From positions 1 through 61,979 of the forward strand of contig NZ_JAEMUI010000028.1 in NCBI RefSeq assembly GCF_016461715.1: a stretch of DNA of 61,979 bases, given 5' to 3'. Shown here piece after piece: positions 18,528-28,449 of this stretch. Source of the DNA: Marinomonas spartinae (lineage in GTDB: Bacteria > Pseudomonadota > Gammaproteobacteria > Pseudomonadales > Marinomonadaceae). Position 1 is the stretch's first letter. Each line of letters starts with the position of its first letter. A program made the translations under genes and the position numbers. Below the pieces are notes generated by a model. The model did not search any database and had not been told where the DNA came from. It was given only the letters and a program-made list of their open reading frames with translations.

Positions 18528-21221
18528 ATGAAAATTATAAAAATAACGAATCGGATCGTCTTAGCTGTTGTAGTGTTAACCGTTTCAATGCTGTCGATAA
18601 ACGCTTCGGCTGCATCTCATCGTGAAAAATTAATATTGGATACGGGCTGGAAATTTCTTTTTTCTAAAGGAGGCAACACAGATGCGTTTCTACAAAAAGA
18701 TTTTGATGATAGCTCATGGCAAACCGTCAGTGTTCCACACACATGGAACAATGTAGGTTATTATCTAAATGATACGACTCCTCACATCAATACCGTAAAA
18801 AATATCAACAAACAATATGGCATTGGCTGATATCGGTTAAATTTTAAAGTTCCCCCTACACATAAAAAACAACAAGCATGGTTAGAGTTTGATGCAGCAA
18901 GTCGAGTCGCCGACGTGTGGCTAAATGGTGTTTACCTTGGCGAGCATCGAGGAGGCTTTACTCGCTTTCGTTTCGATGCGACCCAAGCACTGCATTGGAA
19001 TAAAAACAATGTGCTTGTCGTAAAAACCGATAATACAAAACCCACTGCAAATTCTTCGACTGCCGATACTCTGCCCATTGCAGGTGATTTTTTTGTTGAT
19101 GGTGGACTTTACCGTCCAGTACGACTTGTTTTAACCGATCAAGTACATTTCGACATGCTGGATTATGGTGGACCTGGTGTATATGCCACCACCCATTTAA
19201 ATAATCCAAAAAAAGCTCAGGTGACGGTAAGTAGCCGAGTAAAAAATGATGCAACAATATCTAAGAATATTCGTGTTTTCGCTCAGCTTGTCGATGCCAA
19301 AGGCAAAATAGTAGCAAAAGCTGAACAGGCTCTGACATTGGAACCTCATGCATTAGCGACGCTGCAACAAAACCTTGTCGTGTCTAACCCTACTTTATGG
19401 CAAGGACAGGAAAACCCTTACTTATATACTCTGCGAACAGAAATTGTTGGATCAAATGATGTGGTCCTCGATTCGATGGACCAGCCATACGGCCTACGTA
19501 ATATTGTGATATCGCCGGATAAAGGCTTTATTCTCAATGGTAAGCCACTACGTTTACATGGGGTTGCATATCACCAAGATAGAGAGGGGCTTGGTTGGGC
19601 CGTGAGTCCAAAAGATGTCAAACAGGATGTAGATTTGATGATGGAAATGGGAGTTAATACAATTCGCCTTGCTCATTACCCTCACGGCCAGCCTGTACAT
19701 GACTTAGCGGATAAATATGGCTTGATCCTCTGGGATGAAATTCCTTTAGTAACAAGTTGGACGTATGGTAAAGGCCATAAAATAGTGAATGATAGATTAT
19801 TGGCCAATGCAAAATTGCAGCTAAAAGAGATGATCAAACAAAATTTCAACCATCCATCTGTCGCCTTGTGGGGGGTAGCGAATGAGGTGGATTTTGGCGC
19901 GGTCGTTCCTGCGTTTCTAGGGGCTACCCGTGGCAACGCTCCTGATCCTATTCCTATTTTGAAGTCCTTGGTAGGCCTAGTAAAACAGTTGGATCCTAGC
20001 AGAGCTTCCACTCTTGCTAATTGCTGTGAAGCCACAGAAGCATTCAAAAACGTCGATATTCCAAAAACATCGCCAGTGGCTGATACCGTTGGGCTTAATC
20101 GCTATTATGGCTGGTATTATGGAGACGCTGATGATCTTGGGCCGCATCTAGATGCTATGCATGCGAAATATCCCAATTTACCCATATCGGTGAGTGAGTA
20201 TGGCGCAGGTGGTGCCGTTTCCTTACACACAGACAATGAATTAGGCGGTCCGGTCGACTCTAGAGGCCACAACCAACCTGAAGAATACATGTCTTATGTG
20301 CATGAAGAGAATTGGCGTGCAATTAAGAGTAAACCTTATCTGTTTGCAAGCTGGGTCTGGAATGCGTTTGATTTTGCGACCACGGTGCGAACGGAAGGTG
20401 ACTCGCATGATATCAACACCAAAGGGCTGATTACCTACGATAGAGCGATAAAAAAAGACGCGTATTACTTTTATCAAGCGAATTGGACGACCAAGCCGAT
20501 GGTGCATATCACCTCAAGCCGTTATTCACAGCGTCACTATCAGGTTACCGACGTTAAAGTTTACTCTAATCTTGATCGCACTGAGTTGTGGTTGAATGGT
20601 AAGTCTTTGGGAGTCAAAGACGATTGCTCGTTAAAGATTTGCATGTGGCCAAATGTGAGTCTTGCAGTAGGTGAAAACACTTTAATAGCTAAGGGTGTAG
20701 GTAAACAATCATCTGTTCAGGATAAGGTAAATTGGCATTTAAATGAAAGCCAGAACAACCGTTACTTTATTGATGCTGGGGCATTAATTGCTGCATCATC
20801 CAAGCAGCATACTTTTGGTTCAGATAACTTTTTTCATGGTGGTAAAGCTGCATCGTTTGATAAGTTAGGTGGTTGGGGGCAACCACCAGTGAAACCAAAT
20901 ATTGCTCAGACAGCAGATCGTGATTTGGCTGCGACGTATCGTCGAGGGAAGTTTTATTATGAACTGCCATTAAGAAATGGCCGCTACAAAGTCGTCTTAT
21001 TGACCGTTGCCCCCACAGAGGCCGTGTCGTCGCGTTTTGTTGTCGAAGCAAATGGCCACAAAATTGTTGAAGTGAACGCGTTAAAGACAACGTCTAGCGC
21101 TACCCCAACCGCTGAGTATCATACTGCAGAAGTGAAAGTGGTAGATGGTCGGTTAAACCTTCAATTTGTGCCTATTCAAGGTGATGCATTCGTATCCGCC
21201 ATCGAGGTTACGCCAATCTAA
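18528..21221 (+). pseudogene. Secreted glycoside hydrolase family 2 protein interrupted by one in-frame TGA
   Basis: One continuous frame of 897 codons broken only by TGA at 18828-18830 (codon 101). The flanking residues are YGIG-stop-YRLNFKVP; GH2 enzymes have a conserved G-x-GWYR there, so the stop replaces a tryptophan by a single TGG to TGA change. Otherwise the gene looks complete: signal peptide ending INASAA, jelly-roll and immunoglobulin-like domains, TIM barrel with acid/base N452-E453 (GVANEVDF) and nucleophile E557 (SVSEYGAGG), then a DUF4982-like domain and a C-terminal malectin-like carbohydrate-binding domain. It would be a beta-galactosidase/glucuronidase-type enzyme. Readthrough, recent loss or sequencing error are all possible. 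Confidence 0.85.
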
Positions 21222-21247
21222 TCAGGATATAGATAAATAACATGCAA

Positions 21248-21290
21248 AAAAGCCGAGGCTTGTATTCACAACGTCTCGGCTTTTATTTTC
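21248..21290 (+). terminator. Terminator after the GH2 gene
   Basis: AAAAGCCGAG (21248-21257) pairs perfectly with CTCGGCTTTT (21275-21284) and is followed by more T residues. It sits 26 nt beyond the stop codon and was probably maintained with the intact gene. Confidence 0.85.
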
Positions 21291-21374
21291 TATCCTCCGA
21301 ACGTTGCACAATATAAGGCTTGGTTAGCAAGTTGAAGTAAATCAGGATGATTTTCAAAGCGATAACCCATGACG

Positions 21375-21490
21375 ACACCAATAGCGCAGCCCATAACAGT
21401 TACGAAACTGAGTACTACGAAATGACTGCCAATGCATCACCGTAAGGTGAGACAACCCCATCAACAAGACGTCGTCCTGCTTTTCATATT
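21375..21490 (-). pseudogene. Degenerate fragment of an SLC13/RCK_C permease gene
   Basis: Read on the minus strand, this gives AGRRLVDGVVSPYGDALAVI, matching AGRRLVEAVVSPHCDVIGSN of the permease encoded at 12878-14653. The DNA match continues through TCAGTTTCGTAACTGTTATG against the parental CCAGTTTCGTAACCGCTACG, with a one-base deletion that shifts the frame. Beyond this core the match fades, though left of it a weak resemblance may persist. It is a remnant of a duplicated or formerly present second permease gene. The rest of 21222-21693 holds no gene; 21593-21608 contains the sequence GCGCCTTCGCGGGAAT, resembling a repeat widespread in proteobacteria. Confidence 0.75.
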
Positions 21491-21693
21491 GCAGCCTTTG
21501 GTTTTCTGAGTCGTATCAAAGGGTTCTACCCGTTAAGACTAAGAGCTGCAATCCTTTCAGCGTTTTCTTCAATTTTATTTCGGACAGTAGTGCGCCTTCG
21601 CGGGAATGACGGGTGAGTGTGAATATAGTGGGGTAGTGTGTTGAGGAAATTGGAAATGACGAGATGCGCCACTTGGAATAATTAGGTGTTTGT

Positions 21694-22596
21694 TTATAGG
21701 GTGGCCATGTCGAGTGATCGATAAGAGTCGATCAGTACATCCAGCATTGCGGCGGCGGCAACGGAGAGGTGGGATCTGGGTTTGCAGACGACGCCGACTT
21801 GCCAGCGGATATCGGGAGTGGTGATAGGGCGACAGATGGCGCCTTGTTCGTTGGCTTGTTTACGACAAAGGGCGGGCACGACGGCGACGCCCATGCCTTC
21901 GCTGACCATGCGTCCCACGGTGGCGAGCTGGTGGGCATCAAAGGCGACATGGAGTTGAATGCCAGCATTAGCTAGTGCGCTTTCTATTAAGGCGCGTACG
22001 CTGGAGGGACGTTGTAGGGTAATAAAGTCGTAGGCGAGGAGCGCTTGCCAAGTGATGCTGTTTTGCTCTGTGAGTGGGTGGTCTTTTGGCAATATGGCAA
22101 TAAAGCAATCTTCGTACAGAGGGTGAAAGGTGAGGTCATTTAGTGTGTCTGGTTCAAAGGAAATGCCGAGCTCCACTTGATTGTTGGCGACCATGTCGAC
22201 CACCGCATCGGATAGTACGTCATCAATGGTCACTTGGACGTTGGGAAAACGCTGGTGATATTGACGAATGGCTTGGGGCAGTAAGGAGGCGGCGAAGGAT
22301 GGCATGGCCGCAATGCTGATTTTACCTAGCTGTAAGGCAAAGCGTTGTTTCATTTCATCTTCGGCGTTTTCCCATTGTGTTAATAAGCGTTTGGCTATGG
22401 GCAACAGGGCTTCCCCTTCGGGCGTTAATGATACCGTTCTGGTAGAGCGAGTCAGTAGCTTTCCACCGAGGCTCGCTTCTAAGCTTTTGATTGATAAGCT
22501 CAATGCCGGTTGCGATAGGTGTAGTTGGTTGGCAGCGTTGGCAAAGCTCATGCTTTGCGCGACACACAAAAAGGCCCGTAGTTGCTTTATATTCAT
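21694..22596 (-). CDS. LysR-family transcriptional regulator (probable ato/sco operon regulator)
   Basis: A 300-aa LysR protein. The DNA-binding part MNIKQLRAFLCVAQ then FANAANQLHLSQPALSLSIK is canonical, with the inducer-binding domain from about residue 90. The ATG at 22596 fits the family N-terminus; the longer frame to 22659 adds only a hydrophobic stretch from intergenic sequence. It is divergent from scoA across 118 bp of very A+T-rich DNA, the standard arrangement for a regulator and its target operon, so it probably controls the CoA-transferase/thiolase genes. Confidence 0.9.
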   Translation of the reverse strand: MNIKQLRAFLCVAQSMSFANAANQLHLSQPALSLSIKSLEASLGGKLLTRSTRTVSLTPEGEALLPIAKRLLTQWENAEDEMKQRFALQLGKISIAAMPSFAASLLPQAIRQYHQRFPNVQVTIDDVLSDAVVDMVANNQVELGISFEPDTLNDLTFHPLYEDCFIAILPKDHPLTEQNSITWQALLAYDFITLQRPSSVRALIESALANAGIQLHVAFDAHQLATVGRMVSEGMGVAVVPALCRKQANEQGAICRPITTPDIRWQVGVVCKPRSHLSVAAAAMLDVLIDSYRSLDMATL

Positions 22597-22714
22597 TGCT
22601 GCCCTTGTTTTGTAAAACTTATTAATAAATATAAAAATTAAAATTAATTTATTTGTCACGATCCGTCAAACTGAACTTATCTGTTTTAAACACCGATTCA
22701 TAAGGAGAATAATA

Positions 22715-23413
22715 ATGGCGGGGTTTGATAAGGTGGTTTCCAGTTATGAAGAAGCCATGCAAGGATTAGAAGATGGTATGACTATCCTTGCTGGCGGCTT
22801 TGGTCTATGCGGTATTCCAGAAAATCTGATTGCCGAAATTCAACGCAGAGGCACCACGGGGCTCACGATTGTTTCCAATAATTGTGGAGTCGATGGGTTT
22901 GGCCTTGGTCTCTTGTTAGAAAAGAAACAAGTCAAAAAAATGATCTCTTCCTACGTTGGCGAGAATGCGCTATTTGAAAAGCAGCTTCTTGATGGTGAGC
23001 TGGAGGTAGAACTCACTCCCCAAGGAACCCTCGCTGAAAAAATGCGGGCGGGCGGTGCAGGCATTCCGGCCTTCTACACTGCAACAGGGGTGGGCACACC
23101 GGTTGCAGAAGGCAAGGAGGTTCGTGTCTTTGCAGGGCGTGAATATCTATTGGAAGAAGCCATTACCGGTGAATTTGCTATTGTTAAAGGCTGGAAAGCG
23201 GATCGTTATGGCAATGTTATTTATCGTCATACCGCGCAAAACTTCAATCCCCTTGCCGCCACAGCAGGGAAAATCACAGTGGTGGAAGTGGAAGAAATTG
23301 TTGACGTCGGTGAGTTAGAGCCTTCGCAAATTCATACGCCAGGTATTTACGTGGATCGGGTGGTTCTCGGTACCTTTGAGAAACGCATCGAAAAACGCAC
23401 ACTAAAAGAATAA
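22715..23413 (+). CDS. scoA: 3-oxoacid (succinyl/acetate) CoA-transferase subunit A
   Basis: A 232-aa alpha subunit of a heteromeric CoA-transferase. [19 protein letters not shown] is the glycine-rich start of the family and [20 protein letters not shown] its conserved centre. Together with subunit B it moves CoA from succinyl-CoA or acetyl-CoA to acetoacetate or short-chain acids, the entry step to ketone-body and butyrate use. A good ribosome site AAGGAG precedes the ATG. The B subunit starts 11 nt after its stop. The sequence looks like ScoA rather than AtoD, though the two are hard to tell apart by eye. Confidence 0.9.
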   Translation: MAGFDKVVSSYEEAMQGLEDGMTILAGGFGLCGIPENLIAEIQRRGTTGLTIVSNNCGVDGFGLGLLLEKKQVKKMISSYVGENALFEKQLLDGELEVELTPQGTLAEKMRAGGAGIPAFYTATGVGTPVAEGKEVRVFAGREYLLEEAITGEFAIVKGWKADRYGNVIYRHTAQNFNPLAATAGKITVVEVEEIVDVGELEPSQIHTPGIYVDRVVLGTFEKRIEKRTLKE

Positions 23414-23424
23414 CGAGGTGTCAG

Positions 23425-24093
23425 ATGGCTTTAACAAGAGAACAAATGGCGCAGCGAGTCGCTCAAGAGTTAAAAGATGGCTTCTATGTCAATTTGGGGA
23501 TTGGTATTCCAACCTTGGTGGCAAATTATATTCCACAAGATATGGCGGTGATGCTGCAATCCGAAAATGGTTTATTGGGCATGGGAGAGTTTCCTACTGA
23601 AGAGACCATTGATGCGGATATGATCAATGCGGGCAAACAGACGGTCACGGCGATAAAGGGCGCATCGATTTTTTCTTCGGCTGAATCCTTCGCGATGATC
23701 CGCGGCGGGCATGTGGATTTAACCGTATTGGGGGCGTTTGAGGTAGATGTTCAGGGCAGTATTGCATCTTGGATGATTCCAAACAAATTGGTGAAAGGCA
23801 TGGGCGGAGCGATGGATTTGGTCGCCGGGGCAGACAATATCATTGTCACCATGACCCACGCTTCTAAAGATGGCGATTCCAAATTGTTGGAATCTTGTCG
23901 TTTGCCTTTGACGGGCAAAGGCTGTATCAAAAAAGTGCTGACCGATTTGGCCTGGTTAGAAATAGAGAATGGTGCTTTTATTCTTAAAGAGCGTGCCCCT
24001 GGTGTCACCGTAGAAGAGATTCAGGCGAAAACTCAGGGTAAATTAATCGTGCCGGATGATGTACCAGAGATGCAGTTCGCGCAGGCGTCGTAA
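23425..24093 (+). CDS. scoB: 3-oxoacid CoA-transferase subunit B
   Basis: A 222-aa beta subunit carrying the catalytic glutamate, E47 in MLQSENGLLGMG, which forms the covalent CoA thioester. GFYVNLGIGIPTLVANYIP and GGHVDLTVLGAFEVD are family signatures. It is translated with subunit A and followed 57 nt later by the thiolase gene, so acetoacetate would be activated to acetoacetyl-CoA and then cleaved to two acetyl-CoA. Confidence 0.92.
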   Translation: MALTREQMAQRVAQELKDGFYVNLGIGIPTLVANYIPQDMAVMLQSENGLLGMGEFPTEETIDADMINAGKQTVTAIKGASIFSSAESFAMIRGGHVDLTVLGAFEVDVQGSIASWMIPNKLVKGMGGAMDLVAGADNIIVTMTHASKDGDSKLLESCRLPLTGKGCIKKVLTDLAWLEIENGAFILKERAPGVTVEEIQAKTQGKLIVPDDVPEMQFAQAS

Positions 24094-24150
24094 AACGCTG
24101 TTTCGACAAACGAAAATACATAAAGATAAGAGACCGTCAAAGGAGCCGAT

Positions 24151-25326
24151 ATGAAAGCTGTTATTGTTGCTGCGGGTAGAACGCCCATAGGGTCATTTAA
24201 TGGAGCGTTATCCTCATTGAGTGCAGTTCAATTAGGAACGCAATTGTTATCAGGCTTGTTAGCCAAACAGCCTGAGTTAAAAGAGCAAATAGACGAAGTT
24301 ATTTTAGGTCAAGTATTAACGGCGGGTTGTGGGCAAAACCCAGCTCGTCAAACGGCGATTCATGCGGGTTTGGCCCATACCGTGTCAGCCATGACGATCA
24401 ATAAAGTCTGTGGCTCTGGCTTAAAAGCGGTGCAACTAGCGGCACAATCCGTATTGAACGGAGATGCCAAGATGGTAGTGGCAGGCGGGCAGGAAAGCAT
24501 GAGCCAAGCGGCCCATGTGTTGCCAAACAGCCGCAGTGGTAAGAAATTAGGCAACTGGGAGTTGGTGGACTCCATGGTAAAAGATGGTCTGTGGGATGCG
24601 TTCAATGACTATCATATGGGTCAAACTGCTGAGAATATTGCTTCCCGTTGGGATATTAGTCGCCATGAACAGGATGCGTTTGCTGTTCAATCTCAGCAAA
24701 AAGCCGCTAAAGCCAGAGAAGCAGGGCGCTTTGTTGATGAAATTTTTCCGATCTCCATTCCGCAGCGTAAAGGAGAGCCGATTATTGTTTCAGAAGACGA
24801 ACAAATCCGTGCGGATACCAGTGAAGCCTCATTAGCTAAGTTGCGTCCCGCTTTTAATAAAGAAGGCACCGTTACAGCGGGTAATGCCTCATCATTGAAT
24901 GACGGCGCTGCCATGGTGGTGGTGACGACTGATGACGAAGCGAAGCGTTTAGGCTTAACGATATTAGCCACCATTGAAGCTTGCAGCAGTGCGGGGGTTG
25001 ATCCCAGCATCATGGGAACAGGCCCGATCTCGGCGACGAAAAAAGTCTTAGGGAAGACGAATTGGTCGGTGGCGGATTTGGATCTTGTCGAAGCGAATGA
25101 GGCTTTTGCCGTACAAGCATTGTGTGTCAATAAAGAACTGGGCGTGGACACCAGCAAAGTCAATGTTAATGGAGGAGCGGTGGCACTGGGGCATCCTATT
25201 GGCGCATCGGGCTGTCGTATTTTAGTGACTTTGTTGAATGAAATGCACAAACAAGATGCCCATAAAGGCTTGGCAACTTTATGTATCGGTGGCGGCATGG
25301 GTGTCGCCATGTTGGTGTCTCGTTAG
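24151..25326 (+). CDS. atoB: Acetyl-CoA C-acetyltransferase (thiolase)
   Basis: A 391-aa biosynthetic/degradative thiolase that interconverts acetoacetyl-CoA and two acetyl-CoA. The nucleophile is C87 in NKVCGSGLKA, the second catalytic set is H348 in GHPIGASG and C378 in LCIGGGMG. Length is exactly that of the family. AGGAG precedes the ATG. It completes the sco/ato pathway; the short-chain fatty acid permease gene that should follow (atoE) is broken. Confidence 0.95.
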   Translation: MKAVIVAAGRTPIGSFNGALSSLSAVQLGTQLLSGLLAKQPELKEQIDEVILGQVLTAGCGQNPARQTAIHAGLAHTVSAMTINKVCGSGLKAVQLAAQSVLNGDAKMVVAGGQESMSQAAHVLPNSRSGKKLGNWELVDSMVKDGLWDAFNDYHMGQTAENIASRWDISRHEQDAFAVQSQQKAAKAREAGRFVDEIFPISIPQRKGEPIIVSEDEQIRADTSEASLAKLRPAFNKEGTVTAGNASSLNDGAAMVVVTTDDEAKRLGLTILATIEACSSAGVDPSIMGTGPISATKKVLGKTNWSVADLDLVEANEAFAVQALCVNKELGVDTSKVNVNGGAVALGHPIGASGCRILVTLLNEMHKQDAHKGLATLCIGGGMGVAMLVSR

Positions 25327-25381
25327 TCTGTCACCCTCTAGTTAGTCACACTATTAAAAGCCTTATCCATTGATATTAATA

Positions 25382-25407
25382 AAACGGTCGTCAGCAGGCG
25401 ACCGTTT
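25382..25407 (+). terminator. Hairpin between atoB and the atoE remnant
   Basis: AAACGGTCG (25382-25390) pairs perfectly with CGACCGTTT (25399-25407). It is not followed by a T-run, so it is more likely an mRNA-stabilising or attenuating hairpin than a full terminator. Confidence 0.5.
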
Positions 25408-25444
25408 CGTATCTCCTATAACAAATACAAAAACAGGAAGACTT

Positions 25445-26415
25445 ATGAACACTCTCACACAAGAGAAAACGCTCTTACAAAAAATTAGCCAATTCTTTGT
25501 GGTATTACTGCAGCGTTATCTGCCAGACCCGTTTATTTTCGCCATTGTATTGACCTTAGTGGTTTTTGTGATGGTAATGCCCAGCACCGGACAATCGCCA
25601 ATGCATGTAGTAAACGCATGGGCGGGTGGATTTTGGGAGTTGCCGAGCGTTTAGAGAGCAGCCGTTTACTGTCTTGGTTATTGGGCGTTATGGGCTTTGC
25701 CTATATTGAGACGTTTGTACGACTACTGCGCTTGCCAATACTTTGTTAAAAACAGACTCAAAATGCTCATTTATCGCTATAAACTCCGCTTTCTCGTCTG
25801 TTTTTGCCGCGTCTTGGCGTCGCTCGTGACATCGTACAAAGGTCTCATATTATTTATTATTTTGTGACCAAGGGTTTTGCTTTGAATTTGAATATCGTGA
25901 ACTTTACCTTTTTGTTCACGGCGATTTTACTTCACGGTACCCCTAAGAGCTTGTTGAATTCGGTCTCCCAAGGGGCGCGGAATTGTGCGGGCATTCTGCT
26001 GCAGTTCCCTTTCTACGCGGGGATCATGGGAATGATGACGGCGGTCGGTCCAACTGGTCAGTCGTTCGCTGGGGTTATTTCCCAGCTGTTTGTGTCCATT
26101 TCCAATGAGACGACGTTTCCATTGTTTACCTTTTTAAGTGCTGGTGTGGTGAATTTCTTTGTGCCCTCTGGCGGTGGTCAGTGGGCGGTACAAGCACCTA
26201 TCATGATGCCAGCGGGCGCGGCGCTGGGTGTGGATGCGGCAAAAACGGCCATGGCCATTGCCTGGGGCGATGCTTGGACGAATATGATCCAACCTTTTTG
26301 GGCCTTGCCTGCCTTGGCGATTGCGGGGCTTGGGGCAAAAGACGTGATGGGCTATTGCATTATGGCGCTACTAGGTTCTGGAGTGATTATTTCAGCCGGC
26401 TTTCTTCTGTTTTAG
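25445..26415 (+). pseudogene. atoE: Short-chain fatty acid transporter atoE, disrupted and internally deleted
   Basis: The N-terminal 70 codons (25445-25654) read through AtoE-like LPDPFIFAIVLTLVVF and VVNAWAGGFWEL and then hit a stop. The C-terminal part resumes near 25861 with KGFALNLNIVNFTFLFTAIL and FFVPSGGGQWAVQAPI through to the natural end at 26415. Between them lie about 48 bp of unassigned coding-like sequence and the 149-bp element copy B. The remaining coding sequence is roughly 270 codons, whereas AtoE proteins have about 440, so a central block is gone. The permease cannot be made. The upstream sco and ato enzyme genes are intact. Confidence 0.88.
25703..25851. repeat. 149-bp dispersed inverted-repeat element, copy B (inside atoE)
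   Basis: Same length as copy A at 2023-2171 and matching it throughout apart from scattered substitutions. Same outer inverted repeats (ATATTGAGAC / GTCTCATAT) and the same inner AAAAACAG / CTGTTTTT pair with one change. It occupies the position where the middle of atoE is missing. No target-site duplication is obvious at either end. Confidence 0.8.
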
Positions 26416-26457
26416 AATGACTTTCTAGTAGGATAAACGATTAGCACATTTACAACG

Positions 26458-26492
26458 AACAATACGGTCTATCAGGCCGTATTGTTGTTTTA
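26458..26492 (+). terminator. Terminator after the atoE remnant
   Basis: AACAATACGG (26458-26467) pairs perfectly with CCGTATTGTT (26477-26486), followed by GTTTT. It closes the sco/ato operon and isolates the acetyltransferase gene that follows. Confidence 0.85.
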
Positions 26493-26526
26493 ACCCAGTA
26501 TTAAATGCAATGTAAGGAAGCAGAAT

Positions 26527-26937
26527 ATGGCGATTGAAACCTATCACCCCAATGATCAGCAGGACTTGATTGAGTTATGGCTGCAATTGTTTCCCAATAA
26601 CGGTGCTCATAATGAACCCACTTTAATGTTGGCGGCGAAGCGCGAGGTGGATGACTTGATTTTTGTTGCCAAGGAGGATGGGGAATTGGTAGGAGCCTGC
26701 ATGGCAGGATATGACGGCCATCGTGGATGGCTATATGCTGTGTCTGTAAGGCCTGACCATCAAGGCGAAGGCATTGGTAGAGCTTTGGTGACTCATGCGC
26801 TAGACGCCTTGCGAGAAATAGGCTGCATTAAGGTCAATTTACAGGTGCGAGAGGACAACAAACAAGTTGTGCAGTTTTATGAAGCCCTTGGTTTTTCTGT
26901 GGAGCCCCGAGTCAGTATGGGATTGTTATTGGATTGA
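26527..26937 (+). CDS. GNAT acetyltransferase, YpeA-like
   Basis: A 136-aa single-domain acetyltransferase. The acetyl-CoA loop VRPDHQGEGIGRALV is intact and the C-terminal VREDNKQVVQFYEALGF is the usual substrate-side helix and strand. Size and pattern match the YpeA group, whose substrates are mostly unknown. AAGGAAG lies before the ATG. It has its own upstream terminator, so it is probably a single-gene transcript. Confidence 0.88.
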   Translation: MAIETYHPNDQQDLIELWLQLFPNNGAHNEPTLMLAAKREVDDLIFVAKEDGELVGACMAGYDGHRGWLYAVSVRPDHQGEGIGRALVTHALDALREIGCIKVNLQVREDNKQVVQFYEALGFSVEPRVSMGLLLD

Positions 26938-27013
26938 GTTCAGCGTGTCCTTACCACTCGTTTATTCCCACCAGATACGGTAATCTGGCCTATATCATAG
27001 CGAGGGGAAATGA

Positions 27014-28159
27014 GTGATCAAGCCAAAACGCATTATAAACGGTTACTACATCGCGATTATTGTGGCGATTGTCTTTTCTTGGTGGGGCTTGTTGGACAGC
27101 AAAGCGTCGGAATACATTTCGTCGTCACTGGTACAGGCGTTGAGTGCTTTTGGGCTCGCCAAATTATTCAATGCCACGGTGTCTGTGCTGCAAAGTGTGC
27201 AGATCAGTGTGTTTGTCAGCTCGGTGACCATTGGCGAGTTATTAGATCCCTTTAACGACATGATCGAAGATTTTTCCGGTGTGATGAAAATCGCGGTCAC
27301 GTCACTGATTTTTCAAAGCATTCTGCTTAAAATTATTTCCACTGTCTATTTCAAAGGGTTTTTAACTCTATCGGCCTTGCTGTTTGGCTATTTATACAGG
27401 ATCAAAAGTCGCTTTACGGAATTCGCTTATAAAATATTTGTGAGCGCGCTGGGGGCCAAATTTCTATTGGTGTTGGTGGTGTTATTGTCCGCGCTGGTGG
27501 ACGTGTCTTTTTTGAGTCATGAGAAGACTCAAACCATAGACAAAATCCAAGCACATTCCGCCGATATGGACGAGGTCACAACAGGGTTGGGGGTTGCTGC
27601 GGATTTAAAACAGTCCCTTGATAAAGACAAACAAACACTCGAAGAAAAACGCAACGCACAGCAGCAAGTACTGGCTGATGAGAGTGTCCATTTGCGGCAA
27701 TTGATCCTGCAAAATGAAGCGTTGAATCAGCAAATTACCGAGCGTAAAAAAGCGTTATCTACGTTAGATATTTTGTTTAATAACGATAAGGCATTGTCTG
27801 ACCTAGAAGACAAACAAAGCGCCCTTAACGACGAGCGTTTGCAAACAGAGCAGAGCATGAAAACCACACAAAGTCAGATTCGTGCCATACAAGAGTCCAT
27901 CCAAAAGCTGAGTTCAGATAACTCAGAGGATGGCTTGTTGAGCAATCTAAAACAAAATGTTGTTGGTTTGAGCCATTTTAAAGACAAAATCAGCCACTAT
28001 GTAGAAACACTCAACGGCCTAGTGAACGACTTTCTCACCTTATTAGCCTTGTTTGCTTTCAACACCGTGTTCATTCCCATTTTGTTTCTGTATTTAGGCA
28101 CAAAAGGCTTCAAACTGATTTGGCAGATTAAACCGTCTGGATTGGTCGAGCGAGCATAG
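27014..28159 (+). CDS. Membrane protein with long periplasmic or cytoplasmic coiled coil
   Basis: A 381-aa protein not assigned to a named family. Hydrophobic helices lie near residues 12-25, 90-130 and 150-168, then a charged heptad-like coiled coil runs from about 175 to 315 (many Gln, Glu, Lys, Leu), and a last helix lies at about 338-365 (FLTLLALFAFNTVFIPILF). The start is GTG at 27014 with GAGGGG ahead. The topology, membrane anchors flanking a coiled coil, is seen in envelope scaffolding and mechanosensing proteins, but no function can be given. No operon partner. Confidence 0.7.
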   Translation: MIKPKRIINGYYIAIIVAIVFSWWGLLDSKASEYISSSLVQALSAFGLAKLFNATVSVLQSVQISVFVSSVTIGELLDPFNDMIEDFSGVMKIAVTSLIFQSILLKIISTVYFKGFLTLSALLFGYLYRIKSRFTEFAYKIFVSALGAKFLLVLVVLLSALVDVSFLSHEKTQTIDKIQAHSADMDEVTTGLGVAADLKQSLDKDKQTLEEKRNAQQQVLADESVHLRQLILQNEALNQQITERKKALSTLDILFNNDKALSDLEDKQSALNDERLQTEQSMKTTQSQIRAIQESIQKLSSDNSEDGLLSNLKQNVVGLSHFKDKISHYVETLNGLVNDFLTLLALFAFNTVFIPILFLYLGTKGFKLIWQIKPSGLVERA

Positions 28160-28449
28160 GAAAGTGTCGCTCTTAGAAATCGAATTCGCGTAAAAACGGC
28201 TCTTTTGACAATGCTCTTTTTGGTTTGTGTCTTCTTAACTCTCTGTCGGATGCAAACCATTACGGAGTTGATTCTGATCGATTCTATTGATTTCTTCCCC
28301 TTCTAAGTTCGTTCTTACTAATGCAAATTTTTAAATAAATTTTTTTAAAACATGGCGTTATGGACTTTGTTTCATATATGGAAATATGAATTTCTTATAT
28401 GGTTTACTCGATAAATTCTCTTTTCTAAGATTCGGTATCGGAGATCAAT

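Noticed and set aside
18828..18830. Selenocysteine or a changed genetic code at the GH2 TGA
   Set aside because: The conserved residue at this position is Trp, not Cys or Sec; no hairpin of the expected kind was noticed after the codon, and TGA is a normal stop in other genes here.
21593..21622. GCGCCTTCGCGGGAATGAC as a regulatory site
   Set aside because: It resembles a short repeat scattered through many proteobacterial genomes; nothing local supports a regulatory role.
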